From assembly GCA_012841765.1 (NCBI GenBank), contig DUUA01000223.1:1-10389 (forward strand): 10,389 nt of DNA, read 5' to 3'. Positions 1 to 6,918 of the stretch are shown one piece after another; positions within the stretch are counted from its first letter, which is position 1; each line of letters begins with the position of its first letter. The DNA is from Acholeplasmataceae bacterium (GTDB lineage: Bacteria > Bacillota_I > Bacilli_A > ML615J-28 > CAG-698). The notes beneath the pieces are model-generated. The model saw nothing but the letters and a program-made list of their open reading frames with translations. It searched no databases and had not been told where the DNA came from. Both the position numbers and the translations under genes were made by a program.

Positions 1-3000
1 AAGAATATTATAACTATATAGTTACTAAATTAAGTGAATATAGACCACATTTCAGTATGTTTAATGCTTTTACAAAAAATTTTAGTAATAGTAAAGTTGT
101 TTTTTATGTTGGCTGCAATAATGATCAAAAAGTTATTTTACAATTTATTGAAGCTTTTAAAAAAGGATTTGCCATTTATGGCTTAGATTTTATTAACATT
201 GAAACTGATATTTCACCATTTGAAAAATCTATTGAAGAAGAAATAAAAATAAAGATGGACAATATTTCTGCTTCAATTAAAAGAGAACAAATTATGTTTG
301 ATGGCTTAAAAGAAAAAAGCCCTAATAGAGGCAGTGCGCCACTTAGAAGTAGAAAGTCAAAATTGCCTATTAATGGAGAAGCTACACCTTTAATCGATTT
401 ACCTTCAACTAATGCACAATTAGTTGAGTATCAACAAAAACATAATTCTAATAATTTTGTTGTTGAAGGAGATTTAATTAAAGCAGAGATTAGAGCGGTT
501 ACTGGATATAATTTATTTCAAGGAGTAATTTATGATGGTGAAAGTTCTTTAGTATTAAAATCTTTTATTAGTGAAAATAATAGTGATCATTTAGCTTTTT
601 ATCAAGCAAATTGTATAGAAGGAAAAAAGATAAAAGCATACGGATTACTACAGTATGATAAATATAGTAAAGATTTAACACTAAGTGTTCAAGATGTTGT
701 TCCCTTAGGTGAAGCAGCAAAAAAGAGCAGAACAGATACTTATCCAGAAAAAAGAGTTGAACTTCATGCGCATACAAAAATGAGTGCTCAAGATAGTGTG
801 ATGGATATAAATGAGTATGTTGAATTAGCTAAGAATTTCGGACACAAAGCTTTAACTGTTACTGATCATGTATCTTTACAAGGGTTACCAGATTTTGAAC
901 TTGCATGTAATAACGCTGATATAAAACCAATTTTTGGTTTAGAAGGAAATTTAGTATTAAAAGATGAATATAATATTTGTTTAACAGAAGCAGATGTAGA
1001 TATTAGCTTAGAAGATGCTAGTTTTGTTGTCTATGATTTAGAAACAACAGGACTTTCTAGTAATTACAATGAAATTATAGAAATATCAGCAGTTCGTATT
1101 AGACACGGAATTTTGCTTGATGAATTTTCAACATTTGTTAAACCTAGAAAACCAATTCCTAAATTTATTACTAACTTTACGCAAATATCAAATGATGATG
1201 TAAGAAATGCTAAAAGTATTGAAGAAGTGCTTCCAGAATTTTTATCTTTTATAGGAAGCTCTATATTAGTTGCTCATAACGCAAGATTTGATAATTCAAT
1301 GCTATATGCTAATTTAAAAAATATAGGTTTACACTCTAAAGATTTTCCAACAATTGACACTTTACAGCTTGCTAGAAATTTTTACTCTGATAAAGTAAAA
1401 AGATTTAACTTGAAAGCTTTAAGTAAATTTTTTGATGTTGATTTAGTACAGCATCATCGAGCTATATATGATACTAGGGCAACAGCTGGAATTTTTTTAA
1501 GAATGTTAAATGAGTTAAAAGAACGTAAAATTACTACTTATAATAGCATTAATAAAAACATAAGTGATGACGCTTATCAAACTATTATTCCTTACCATTT
1601 AACTTTACTTGCTAAAAACCGTAAAGGAATTGTAAATTTAAATAAGATTGTTTCTGATTCATCAACAATTCATTTTCATAAAGAACCAAGAATTCTTGAA
1701 GATTTTTTAAAAAACCATCGAGAAGGTCTATTAATTGGTAGCGGATGTCAAAACGGAGAAGTCTTTATAACAGCTTTTAATGGTTCAGAAGAAAAGTTAA
1801 AAGAGGTTATAAACTTTTATGACTATATTGAAGTGCAACCTCCTAAACATTATAGATATTTATTTTCTGAAACTTTTAAAGTATTTGATGAAGATGAAGA
1901 AACTGAAAATAATTCACTTCTTGAAGAACAAAAAGAATTAGAAGAAGAATACATGGGATATGTATATGAGACGATAAAGAAAATAATTAAAGTAAGCAAA
2001 GAATTAAATAAACCTGTTGTAGCAACTGGCGATGTTCATCATTTAAATAAAGAAGATGTGATGTTAAGGGCAATGTTTGTTGAAGCTCCTCAAGTTGGTG
2101 GTGGAATTCATTATTTAGCTAGAGTAGGAGAACTTGTTCCCCAGTACTACATGTCAACTAATGAAATGATGAATGAATTTTCATTTTTAGATAATGATGT
2201 TGCTTTTGAAATAATTGTTAAAAATTCTAATTATATTGCCAACATGATTGAAACTTTTACATTATTCCCTAAAGGCTTATATGCCCCATCGGATAATTTC
2301 TTTGCAGACAAAGGAATTCCTTCAATGAAAGAATCATGTATGCAGTTGACATATTCAAATGCAAAAAAGATTTATGGAGAAAATATTCCTAAATATATTA
2401 TTGAAAGATTAGAAAAGGAACTAAACAGTATAATTGGTAACAATTACGCCCCTATATATTATGTTTCTTATTTATTAGTAAAACACAGTACTGATGCTGG
2501 GTATGTTGTTGGTAGTAGAGGATCGGTTGGTTCATCTTTAGTTGCAACATTTATGAATATTACTGAAGTAAATCCTTTACTTCCTCATTATGTTTGTAAA
2601 AAATGTCAATATAGTGCTTTTAAATTTACTCAAAAACAAAAAGAAAAATATGGAATTAATAATTATCCAGAGTATATAGAACAAGCACTTCAAAATACAG
2701 GAAATGGTTATGATCTTCCTGAAAACAATTGTCCTGTTTGTGGTCATTTGTTAAAAGGGGACGGAATGGATATTCCTTTTGAGACTTTTTTAGGTTTTAG
2801 TGGTGAAAAAATTCCTGATATTGATCTTAATTTTTCTGGAGAATATCAAAATGTTGCTCATGATTATATTAGGGATTTATTTGGTGAAGAGAAAGCTTTT
2901 AGAGCTGGAACTATTTCCACAGTTGCTAGTAAAACTGCTTATGGGTATGTTAAAAAATATTTAGAAAAACATGAGATACAAATAAGACAAAGTGAAGTTG

Positions 3001-4280
3001 ATCGATTATCGAAAAAAATAGAAGGTGTTAAAAGATCAACTGGACAACATCCTGGAGGAATCGTGGTTATTCCTAAAGAAATTGATGTTACTGATATAAT
3101 AGCGATTCAATATCCGTCAGATAATTTAGAATCTACTTGGAGAACAACTCATTATGATTACCATAAATTTGAAGACAATCTATTAAAACTTGATATTTTG
3201 GGCCATGATGATCCAACGATGGTAAAATACTTAATGGATTTTGTAAAAGAAAATCCAAATGAATTTCCTTTTACTGATGTCGATGAAATACCATTATCAG
3301 ACCCTAAAGTTCTTAGTTTATTTAATTCTGTAAAAGCCTTAGGCGTTGAAAAAGAACAAATCTTACAAGAAATTGGAACTAGTGGGCTGCCTGAATTTGG
3401 AACAAGAACTGCAAAAGATATGTTAAAAGACATCAACCCTAGTAAAGTTGAACAATTAATTAAAACTTCAGGTATAAGTCACGGTACAGATGTATGGAAT
3501 AATAATCAGCGTGATTATTTGTTAGGAATAGGTTCAAACAAAGAACCGATTCCTTTTGAACAACTAATAGGTTGTCGTGATGATATTATGGTTTATTTAA
3601 TAAAAATGGGGATGCCAGAATTTGATGCTTTTACAATAATGGAGAGAGTTCGTAAGGGAAAAAGTTTAACAATGGAACAAGAAAGCGAAATGAGAGCTTA
3701 TAATATTCCGGATTGGTATATTTTATCTTGTAAAAAAATTCAATATATGTTCCCAAAAGCACATGCAGCAGCCTATGTTATTATGGCATTGCGCATTGGT
3801 TGGTTTAAAATTCATCACCCTATTTATTATTATTCATCATTTTTTAGTATTAGATGTACTGCTTTTGATGTTGAAGTAATGGCTGGTGGATATGAAAAAA
3901 TTAAAAATAAAATAATGGAATTACAAAAAGTTATTTCTCAACGTAATGCTAAACAAAAAGATTTAGATTTATTTGACACTTTAACTGTGGCTTTAGAAAT
4001 GACAGCAAGAGGATTTCATTTTGAAATGACAAATTTGAAAAAATCAGATTGGAAAAATTTTAATATTGAAGGAAATAAATTATATCTTCCTTTTAATACA
4101 ATTGATTCATTAGGAAATACAACAGCTAAGTCTATTGTTGAAGCAAGGAAAGAAGCAATGTTCACATCTAAAAATGATTTTAAGAAACGAACAAAAGTTT
4201 CCTCGACTGTTCTAGAGAGAATGGATAGAATGGGCATTTTAGATGGACTTCCTGATGATGATCAAACAACTTTATTTTAA
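1..4280 (+). CDS. polC: DNA polymerase III alpha subunit, PolC type (5'-partial)
   Basis: Replicative polymerase of low-GC Gram-positives; copies DNA at the fork and proofreads with a built-in 3'-5' exonuclease. The frame is open from base 3 with no ATG, GTG or TTG before the ATG at 57, which has no ribosome binding site; residues before 57 (YYNYIVTKLSEYRP...) continue the family's N-terminal domain, so the true start lies left of the window, with roughly 100 residues missing compared with Bacillus PolC from memory. Numbering from the Met at 57: OB-type domain ~137-222; PHP domain with HAH 237-239 and TDH 269-271; inserted DEDDh exonuclease with D327, E329, D412, H467, D472; zinc site C847, C850, C892, C895; catalytic Asp pair in PDIDLNF (D921, D923) and third Asp D1046 in KLDILGHDD, the usual ~125-residue spacing. 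The C-terminus QTTLF is a sliding-clamp binding motif. Ends TAA; no clear terminator follows. Family assignment is certain. Confidence 0.98.
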   Translation, partial: EYYNYIVTKLSEYRPHFSMFNAFTKNFSNSKVVFYVGCNNDQKVILQFIEAFKKGFAIYGLDFINIETDISPFEKSIEEEIKIKMDNISASIKREQIMFDGLKEKSPNRGSAPLRSRKSKLPINGEATPLIDLPSTNAQLVEYQQKHNSNNFVVEGDLIKAEIRAVTGYNLFQGVIYDGESSLVLKSFISENNSDHLAFYQANCIEGKKIKAYGLLQYDKYSKDLTLSVQDVVPLGEAAKKSRTDTYPEKRVELHAHTKMSAQDSVMDINEYVELAKNFGHKALTVTDHVSLQGLPDFELACNNADIKPIFGLEGNLVLKDEYNICLTEADVDISLEDASFVVYDLETTGLSSNYNEIIEISAVRIRHGILLDEFSTFVKPRKPIPKFITNFTQISNDDVRNAKSIEEVLPEFLSFIGSSILVAHNARFDNSMLYANLKNIGLHSKDFPTIDTLQLARNFYSDKVKRFNLKALSKFFDVDLVQHHRAIYDTRATAGIFLRMLNELKERKITTYNSINKNISDDAYQTIIPYHLTLLAKNRKGIVNLNKIVSDSSTIHFHKEPRILEDFLKNHREGLLIGSGCQNGEVFITAFNGSEEKLKEVINFYDYIEVQPPKHYRYLFSETFKVFDEDEETENNSLLEEQKELEEEYMGYVYETIKKIIKVSKELNKPVVATGDVHHLNKEDVMLRAMFVEAPQVGGGIHYLARVGELVPQYYMSTNEMMNEFSFLDNDVAFEIIVKNSNYIANMIETFTLFPKGLYAPSDNFFADKGIPSMKESCMQLTYSNAKKIYGENIPKYIIERLEKELNSIIGNNYAPIYYVSYLLVKHSTDAGYVVGSRGSVGSSLVATFMNITEVNPLLPHYVCKKCQYSAFKFTQKQKEKYGINNYPEYIEQALQNTGNGYDLPENNCPVCGHLLKGDGMDIPFETFLGFSGEKIPDIDLNFSGEYQNVAHDYIRDLFGEEKAFRAGTISTVASKTAYGYVKKYLEKHEIQIRQSEVDRLSKKIEGVKRSTGQHPGGIVVIPKEIDVTDIIAIQYPSDNLESTWRTTHYDYHKFEDNLLKLDILGHDDPTMVKYLMDFVKENPNEFPFTDVDEIPLSDPKVLSLFNSVKALGVEKEQILQEIGTSGLPEFGTRTAKDMLKDINPSKVEQLIKTSGISHGTDVWNNNQRDYLLGIGSNKEPIPFEQLIGCRDDIMVYLIKMGMPEFDAFTIMERVRKGKSLTMEQESEMRAYNIPDWYILSCKKIQYMFPKAHAAAYVIMALRIGWFKIHHPIYYYSSFFSIRCTAFDVEVMAGGYEKIKNKIMELQKVISQRNAKQKDLDLFDTLTVALEMTARGFHFEMTNLKKSDWKNFNIEGNKLYLPFNTIDSLGNTTAKSIVEARKEAMFTSKNDFKKRTKVSSTVLERMDRMGILDGLPDDDQTTLF

Positions 4281-4311
4281 CATTTTTTAAGATTAGTTTA
4301 ATAACAATATA

Positions 4312-4317
4312 TATAAT
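4312..4317 (+). promoter_or_regulatory. Possible -10 element for the Bax-inhibitor gene
   Basis: A perfect TATAAT lies in the 59-bp gap after polC, 22 bases before the start codon. No convincing -35 hexamer is seen 16-18 bases upstream and there is no TG extension, so it may be chance in A/T-rich DNA. No hairpin terminator separates polC from the next gene, so read-through from polC is also possible. Confidence 0.35.
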
Positions 4318-4339
4318 ATAAGTACGAGGTGAATAAAAT

Positions 4340-5074
4340 ATGAAAATGTATAATTCGAATCCTGCTTTTAATCAAATAAAAAAAGCAGAGTATTCAGTTA
4401 GTTATGAAGTGGCCACTTATAAAGGAATTGCTCTAAAGACTCTTTATTATTTGGCTTTAGTTTTAGGAGGAGCAATTGGTGGTTTGTTTTTAATTGCTAG
4501 TTATCCTAATATTGGAATTGCCGTTTTTTCTGCATCATTTATAGTGTCTTTAGTTAGTGGATTAATAGCGTTATTAATCCCAAAAGCTACTAAAATTGCC
4601 GGATCTCTATATTGTTTATTTCAAGGAATATTTGTTGGTGTAATATCAATGACATTTGCCGCATCAACAAATGGAATTGTTCCTGCAGCATTACTTGGAG
4701 TGATTACTGTCTTTTTAATTGTTACGACATTATATATTACAAGAATAGTAAAAGTTAATAATAAGTTTATGAACGTTTTATTTGTATTTGCAATCTCTTT
4801 TTCCATAACGATGGTTGCTCTATATTTACTAGCATTATTTGGAGGTTTTGAATTTAATCTTCCAATTATTGCTTTAATTTCTGGCGTTTCAGTACTGCTT
4901 GCAACTTTATATTTATTTATGGACTTAGAACAAATTAGAATGGTTGTTGAAGGAGGCTATCCAAAAGAATATGAATGGCAATCAGCTTTTGCCCTTTCAT
5001 ATACTCTTGTTTGGTTATATATTGAACTACTTAGACTAATTTTTGTTCTAACAAGAATATTTGGTCAAGATTAA
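4340..5074 (+). CDS. Bax inhibitor-1/YccA-like integral membrane protein
   Basis: A 244-residue membrane protein with seven predicted helices: about 31-53, 58-80, 86-108, 113-136, 142-167, 174-194 and 216-240. The N-terminal NPAF motif (residues 7-10), and the C-terminal pattern with D195-LEQI, an EGGYP loop, YEWQSAFAL and TLVWLYIELLRL, match the bacterial BI-1 subfamily common in Actinobacteria (the BaxI_1 type) more than the YetJ type. BI-1 proteins are linked to calcium leak and membrane-protein quality control, but the physiological role of this subfamily is unknown, so no specific function is assigned. The start at 4340 is chosen because GAGGTG (4326-4331) sits 8 bases upstream; a second ATG at 4346 would be too far. 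It lies 59 bp after polC and is closed by its own terminator. Confidence 0.9.
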   Translation: MKMYNSNPAFNQIKKAEYSVSYEVATYKGIALKTLYYLALVLGGAIGGLFLIASYPNIGIAVFSASFIVSLVSGLIALLIPKATKIAGSLYCLFQGIFVGVISMTFAASTNGIVPAALLGVITVFLIVTTLYITRIVKVNNKFMNVLFVFAISFSITMVALYLLALFGGFEFNLPIIALISGVSVLLATLYLFMDLEQIRMVVEGGYPKEYEWQSAFALSYTLVWLYIELLRLIFVLTRIFGQD

Positions 5075-5075
5075 T

Positions 5076-5102
5076 AAAAAGAGGAATATTTCCTCTTTTT
5101 TT
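5076..5102 (+). terminator. Rho-independent terminator after the Bax-inhibitor gene
   Basis: GAGGAA (5081-5086), loop TAT, TTCCTC (5090-5095), extended by AAAAA (5076-5080) against TTTTT (5096-5100) and followed by more T. An 11-bp perfect stem with a T-tract, two bases after the stop codon. Confidence 0.92.
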
Positions 5103-5110
5103 GTTATAAT
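5102..5110 (+). promoter_or_regulatory. Extended -10 promoter of aroQ
   Basis: TGTTATAAT: TATAAT at 5105-5110 with TG one base upstream. It begins at the last T of the preceding terminator. No good -35 is visible, as expected of an extended -10 promoter, and the 17-bp-upstream position falls inside the terminator stem. Transcription would start near 5117, leaving a leader of about 15 nt that barely holds the ribosome binding site. Confidence 0.65.
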
Positions 5111-5130
5111 AGCTTAAAGAGGTATTAATT

Positions 5131-5559
5131 ATGAAAGTATTAGTTTTAAATGGACCTAATATTAATTTTATTGGGATAAGAGAACAAGAAATTTACGGGA
5201 AATTAACTTATAAAAATATAATAAAACAAATTAAAACATATGCATTAGCAAAACATGTAAAGATTAAAATTAAACAAACAAACCACGAAGGACGATTAAT
5301 TGACTTGATTCAAAAATGTTATTTACATAAATATGATTGTTTGATTATTAATCCTGGTGCTTATAGTCATTATTCTATTGCTATATTAGATGCATTAAAA
5401 TCTATTGTCCCTATAAGGATTGTTGAAGTGCATTTGACAGATATTTATAAGCGACAATCATATCGTCAAAAATCAATTACTGGTGAAGCATGTGAAAAAA
5501 TATTTTTTGGGAAAGGAATAAATAGTTACTTAGAAGCTATTGATTATTTATTGAAATAA
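5131..5559 (+). CDS. aroQ: 3-dehydroquinate dehydratase, type II
   Basis: Catalyses dehydration of 3-dehydroquinate to 3-dehydroshikimate (third step of the shikimate pathway) in the cytoplasm; the family forms dodecamers. At 142 residues it has normal length. Visible family motifs: LNGPNIN (N10), RE.EIYG with R17 and catalytic Tyr Y22, NHEG, INPGAYSHYSIAI (N74, H80), EVHL with catalytic His H101, and R112 in the usual FR position (here YR), 11 residues after the His as in studied enzymes. The C-terminal part (YRQKSITGEACEKIFFGKG) departs from the common FRHHS...GQIVGFG form, but the listed active-site residues remain. The start is supported by AAAGAGGT (5116-5123), 7 bases upstream. It stands alone between its own promoter and that of gap, not in an aro operon. 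The stop is a tandem TAA TGA. Confidence 0.95.
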   Translation: MKVLVLNGPNINFIGIREQEIYGKLTYKNIIKQIKTYALAKHVKIKIKQTNHEGRLIDLIQKCYLHKYDCLIINPGAYSHYSIAILDALKSIVPIRIVEVHLTDIYKRQSYRQKSITGEACEKIFFGKGINSYLEAIDYLLK

Positions 5560-5561
5560 TG

Positions 5562-5594
5562 ATAACGTTATACAAATTTTGTAAAGCGTTTTAA
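5562..5594 (+). promoter_or_regulatory. Palindromes and cre-like site upstream of gap
   Basis: Three adjoining elements just before the gap -35 box: the perfect 10-bp palindrome ATAACGTTAT (5562-5571), the dyad TACAAA-T-TTTGTA (5571-5583), and GTAAAGCGTTTTAA (5581-5594). The last fits 12 of 14 positions of the lactococcal catabolite-response consensus WGWAARCGYTWWMA but lacks its conserved left-hand G. Position upstream of a glycolytic promoter suggests an operator region; which regulator binds is not known. Confidence 0.35.
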
Positions 5595-5595
5595 C

Positions 5596-5624
5596 TTGAA
5601 AAATGTTTGAAAAAATGGTATTAT
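5596..5624 (+). promoter_or_regulatory. Promoter of gap
   Basis: TTGAAA (5596-5601), 17-bp spacer, TATTAT (5619-5624) preceded by TGG, that is a TGn extension. It is one of the two best-formed promoters in the window, in keeping with high expression of GAPDH. An overlapping TATAAA at 5622 is an alternative -10. Confidence 0.75.
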
Positions 5625-5663
5625 AAAGATGTAAAATTATAACCATAAGGAGGTTTTTAATAT

Positions 5664-6677
5664 ATGGCAGTAAAAGTTGCAATTAATGGATTTGGACGTA
5701 TTGGCAGACTTGCTTTTCGTCTTATGTTTGGAGAAAAAGATTTTGATATCGTTGCAATAAACGATTTAACTAACGCTGAAGATTTAGCTTATTTATTAAA
5801 ATATGATACAACTCAAGGACGTTATAAAGAAAATTCTATTTCATTTAAAGAAGGAGCTATCGTAGTTGATGGTAAAGAAATAAAGGTTTATAAGGAAATG
5901 AATCCTGCAAATCTTCCTTGGAAAGAATTAGAAGTTGATGTAGTAATTGAATGTACTGGAGTATTTAACGATAAAGAAAAAGCTACTGCTCATATTACAG
6001 CTGGAGCAAAAAAAGTTATTCTTTCTGCACCAGGAACAGGAGATTTAAAAACTGTTGTTTATAAAGTAAATCATGAAATTTTAGATGGTAGTGAAACAGT
6101 AATTTCTGCTGCATCTTGTACTACAAATTGTTTAGCACCAGTTGCTAAAGTATTAGAAGAGAGTTTTGGAATAGTAAAAGGTTTTATGACTACTATTCAT
6201 GCATATACTGGAGACCAAGCAACACTTGATTCTCCTCATAAAAAAGGAATTAAATCAAGAAGAGGCCGTGCTGCCGCTGCAAATATTGTCCCTACATCTA
6301 CTGGAGCAGCAAAAGCTATAGGACTAGTTATTCCAGCAATTAAAGGAAAAATGGATGGAATCGCAATGCGTGTTCCTACAGCTACTGGTTCAGTAATTGA
6401 TTTAGTAGTTGAATTAAAAAGAAACGTTACAGTTGCTGAAATCAATGCTGCAATGAAAAAAGCTGCAAATGAAACTTTCAAATATACTGAAGATCCAATT
6501 GTTTCAAGCGATGTAATTGGAGAAACTCATGGATCTATCTTTGATGCTCTTTCAACAAAAATTCTTGAAGTTGATGGAAAACAATTAGTAAAAGTAGTAG
6601 CATGGTATGACAATGAAATGAGCTATACTGCTCAATTAATTAGAATTGCTAAATATGTAGTTAATCAAACAAAATAG
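5664..6677 (+). CDS. gap: Glyceraldehyde-3-phosphate dehydrogenase, NAD-dependent type
   Basis: Glycolytic enzyme that converts glyceraldehyde-3-phosphate, phosphate and NAD+ to 1,3-bisphosphoglycerate and NADH; cytoplasmic tetramer. The 337 residues match family length. The Rossmann motif INGFGRIGR is at 7-15, and D34 at the end of the second strand (AINDLT) indicates NAD+ rather than NADP+ preference. The catalytic pair is C152 in SAASCTTNC and H179 in [10 protein letters not shown]. The S-loop (about 186-210, [23 protein letters not shown]) and the C-terminal AWYDNEMSY are typical. The start is fixed by a strong AAGGAGGT (5647-5654), 9 bases upstream. It is monocistronic: its own promoter and a terminator 10 bases after the TAG stop. 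No other glycolytic gene is adjacent, unlike the gap-pgk-tpi operons of many Bacillota. Confidence 0.98.
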   Translation: MAVKVAINGFGRIGRLAFRLMFGEKDFDIVAINDLTNAEDLAYLLKYDTTQGRYKENSISFKEGAIVVDGKEIKVYKEMNPANLPWKELEVDVVIECTGVFNDKEKATAHITAGAKKVILSAPGTGDLKTVVYKVNHEILDGSETVISAASCTTNCLAPVAKVLEESFGIVKGFMTTIHAYTGDQATLDSPHKKGIKSRRGRAAAANIVPTSTGAAKAIGLVIPAIKGKMDGIAMRVPTATGSVIDLVVELKRNVTVAEINAAMKKAANETFKYTEDPIVSSDVIGETHGSIFDALSTKILEVDGKQLVKVVAWYDNEMSYTAQLIRIAKYVVNQTK

Positions 6678-6687
6678 TAAAAATAAA

Positions 6688-6713
6688 GAAAGAACAGTTT
6701 CTGTTCTTTTTTT
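6688..6713 (+). terminator. Rho-independent terminator after gap
   Basis: AGAACAG (6691-6697), loop TTT, CTGTTCT (6701-6707), extended by two A-T pairs on the outside and followed by a run of T to 6713. Confidence 0.92.
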
Positions 6714-6731
6714 ATGGTTTTCGTTTTAAAA

Positions 6732-6740
6732 TGTTATAAT
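6732..6740 (+). promoter_or_regulatory. Extended -10 promoter upstream of the structured segment
   Basis: TGTTATAAT, identical over nine bases to the aroQ and rlmD-proximal promoters. No clear -35; TTTATG at 6711-6716 would give an 18-bp spacer. It lies 178 bases before the rlmD start, so it drives either a separate small RNA or a long rlmD leader. Confidence 0.6.
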
Positions 6741-6741
6741 A

Positions 6742-6848
6742 GGGCTTATGATTAGCTCTTGCTGGGCTTTTACTCTGATAGTGTGTAATTCAACACTTGT
6801 ATTAAAAGATGATTTAAAGTAGAAATATAGATGTTTTTTTAGCCTAAT
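6742..6848 (+). ncRNA. Candidate structured RNA or rlmD leader, family not recognised
   Basis: Just downstream of a TGTTATAAT promoter lies a segment visibly richer in G and C (especially 6742-6800) than neighbouring intergenic DNA. It can form AGCTC (6754-6758) with GGGCT (6764-6768), and AGTGT (6780-6784) with ACACT (6793-6797). GGGCTT occurs twice (6742-6747 and 6764-6769), so AGCTC could pair with either copy; GGGCT at 6742-6746 can also close onto AGCCT (6841-6845), and CTTTTA (6767-6772) can pair with TAAAAG (6803-6808). These pairings exclude one another in part. A T7 run (6834-6840) follows but no strong hairpin precedes it. It does not look like tRNA, SRP RNA, tmRNA, a T-box or a riboswitch I know; 6S-like RNA cannot be excluded, though the end helix is short. 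Confidence 0.35.
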
Positions 6849-6887
6849 AATATTTATAAAGAATTGTTATCTTTAAAAAGCTTAATT

Positions 6888-6896
6888 TGTTATAAT
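6888..6896 (+). promoter_or_regulatory. Extended -10 promoter proximal to rlmD
   Basis: TGTTATAAT again, 22 bases before the rlmD start codon, so a transcript would carry a very short leader. No -35 at the usual distance; TTGTTA at 6864-6869 is 21 bp away, too far. A weak A/T hairpin, TAAAGA (6857-6862) with TCTTTA (6870-6875), lies just upstream. Confidence 0.6.
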
Positions 6897-6918
6897 AATA
6901 TAGAAGATAGGTGGAAGT

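Noticed and set aside
568..777. Minus-strand 69-codon open frame inside polC
   Set aside because: Antisense to the conserved OB/PHP region of polC, with no ribosome binding site or recognisable motif; explained as a shadow of polC coding.
3158..3436. Minus-strand 92-codon open frame inside polC
   Set aside because: Antisense to the polymerase active-site region, whose + strand protein is clearly conserved; no independent evidence for a gene.
4016..4237. Minus-strand 73-codon open frame at the polC 3' end
   Set aside because: Shadow of the conserved polC C-terminus; no promoter or ribosome binding site was recognised.
4621..4806. Minus-strand 61-codon open frame inside the BI-1 gene
   Set aside because: Antisense to transmembrane helices, whose codon bias opens the opposite frame; no other support.
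6236..6481. Minus-strand 81-codon open frame inside gap, hydrophobic
   Set aside because: Antisense to the highly conserved GAPDH S-loop region; hydrophobicity follows from the complement of Lys/Glu/Ala-rich coding.
6742..6848. tRNA, T-box, SRP RNA or tmRNA
   Set aside because: No cloverleaf with TTC arm, no T-box AGGGTGG motif, no SRP GGAAG tetraloop core and no tmRNA ends could be found.
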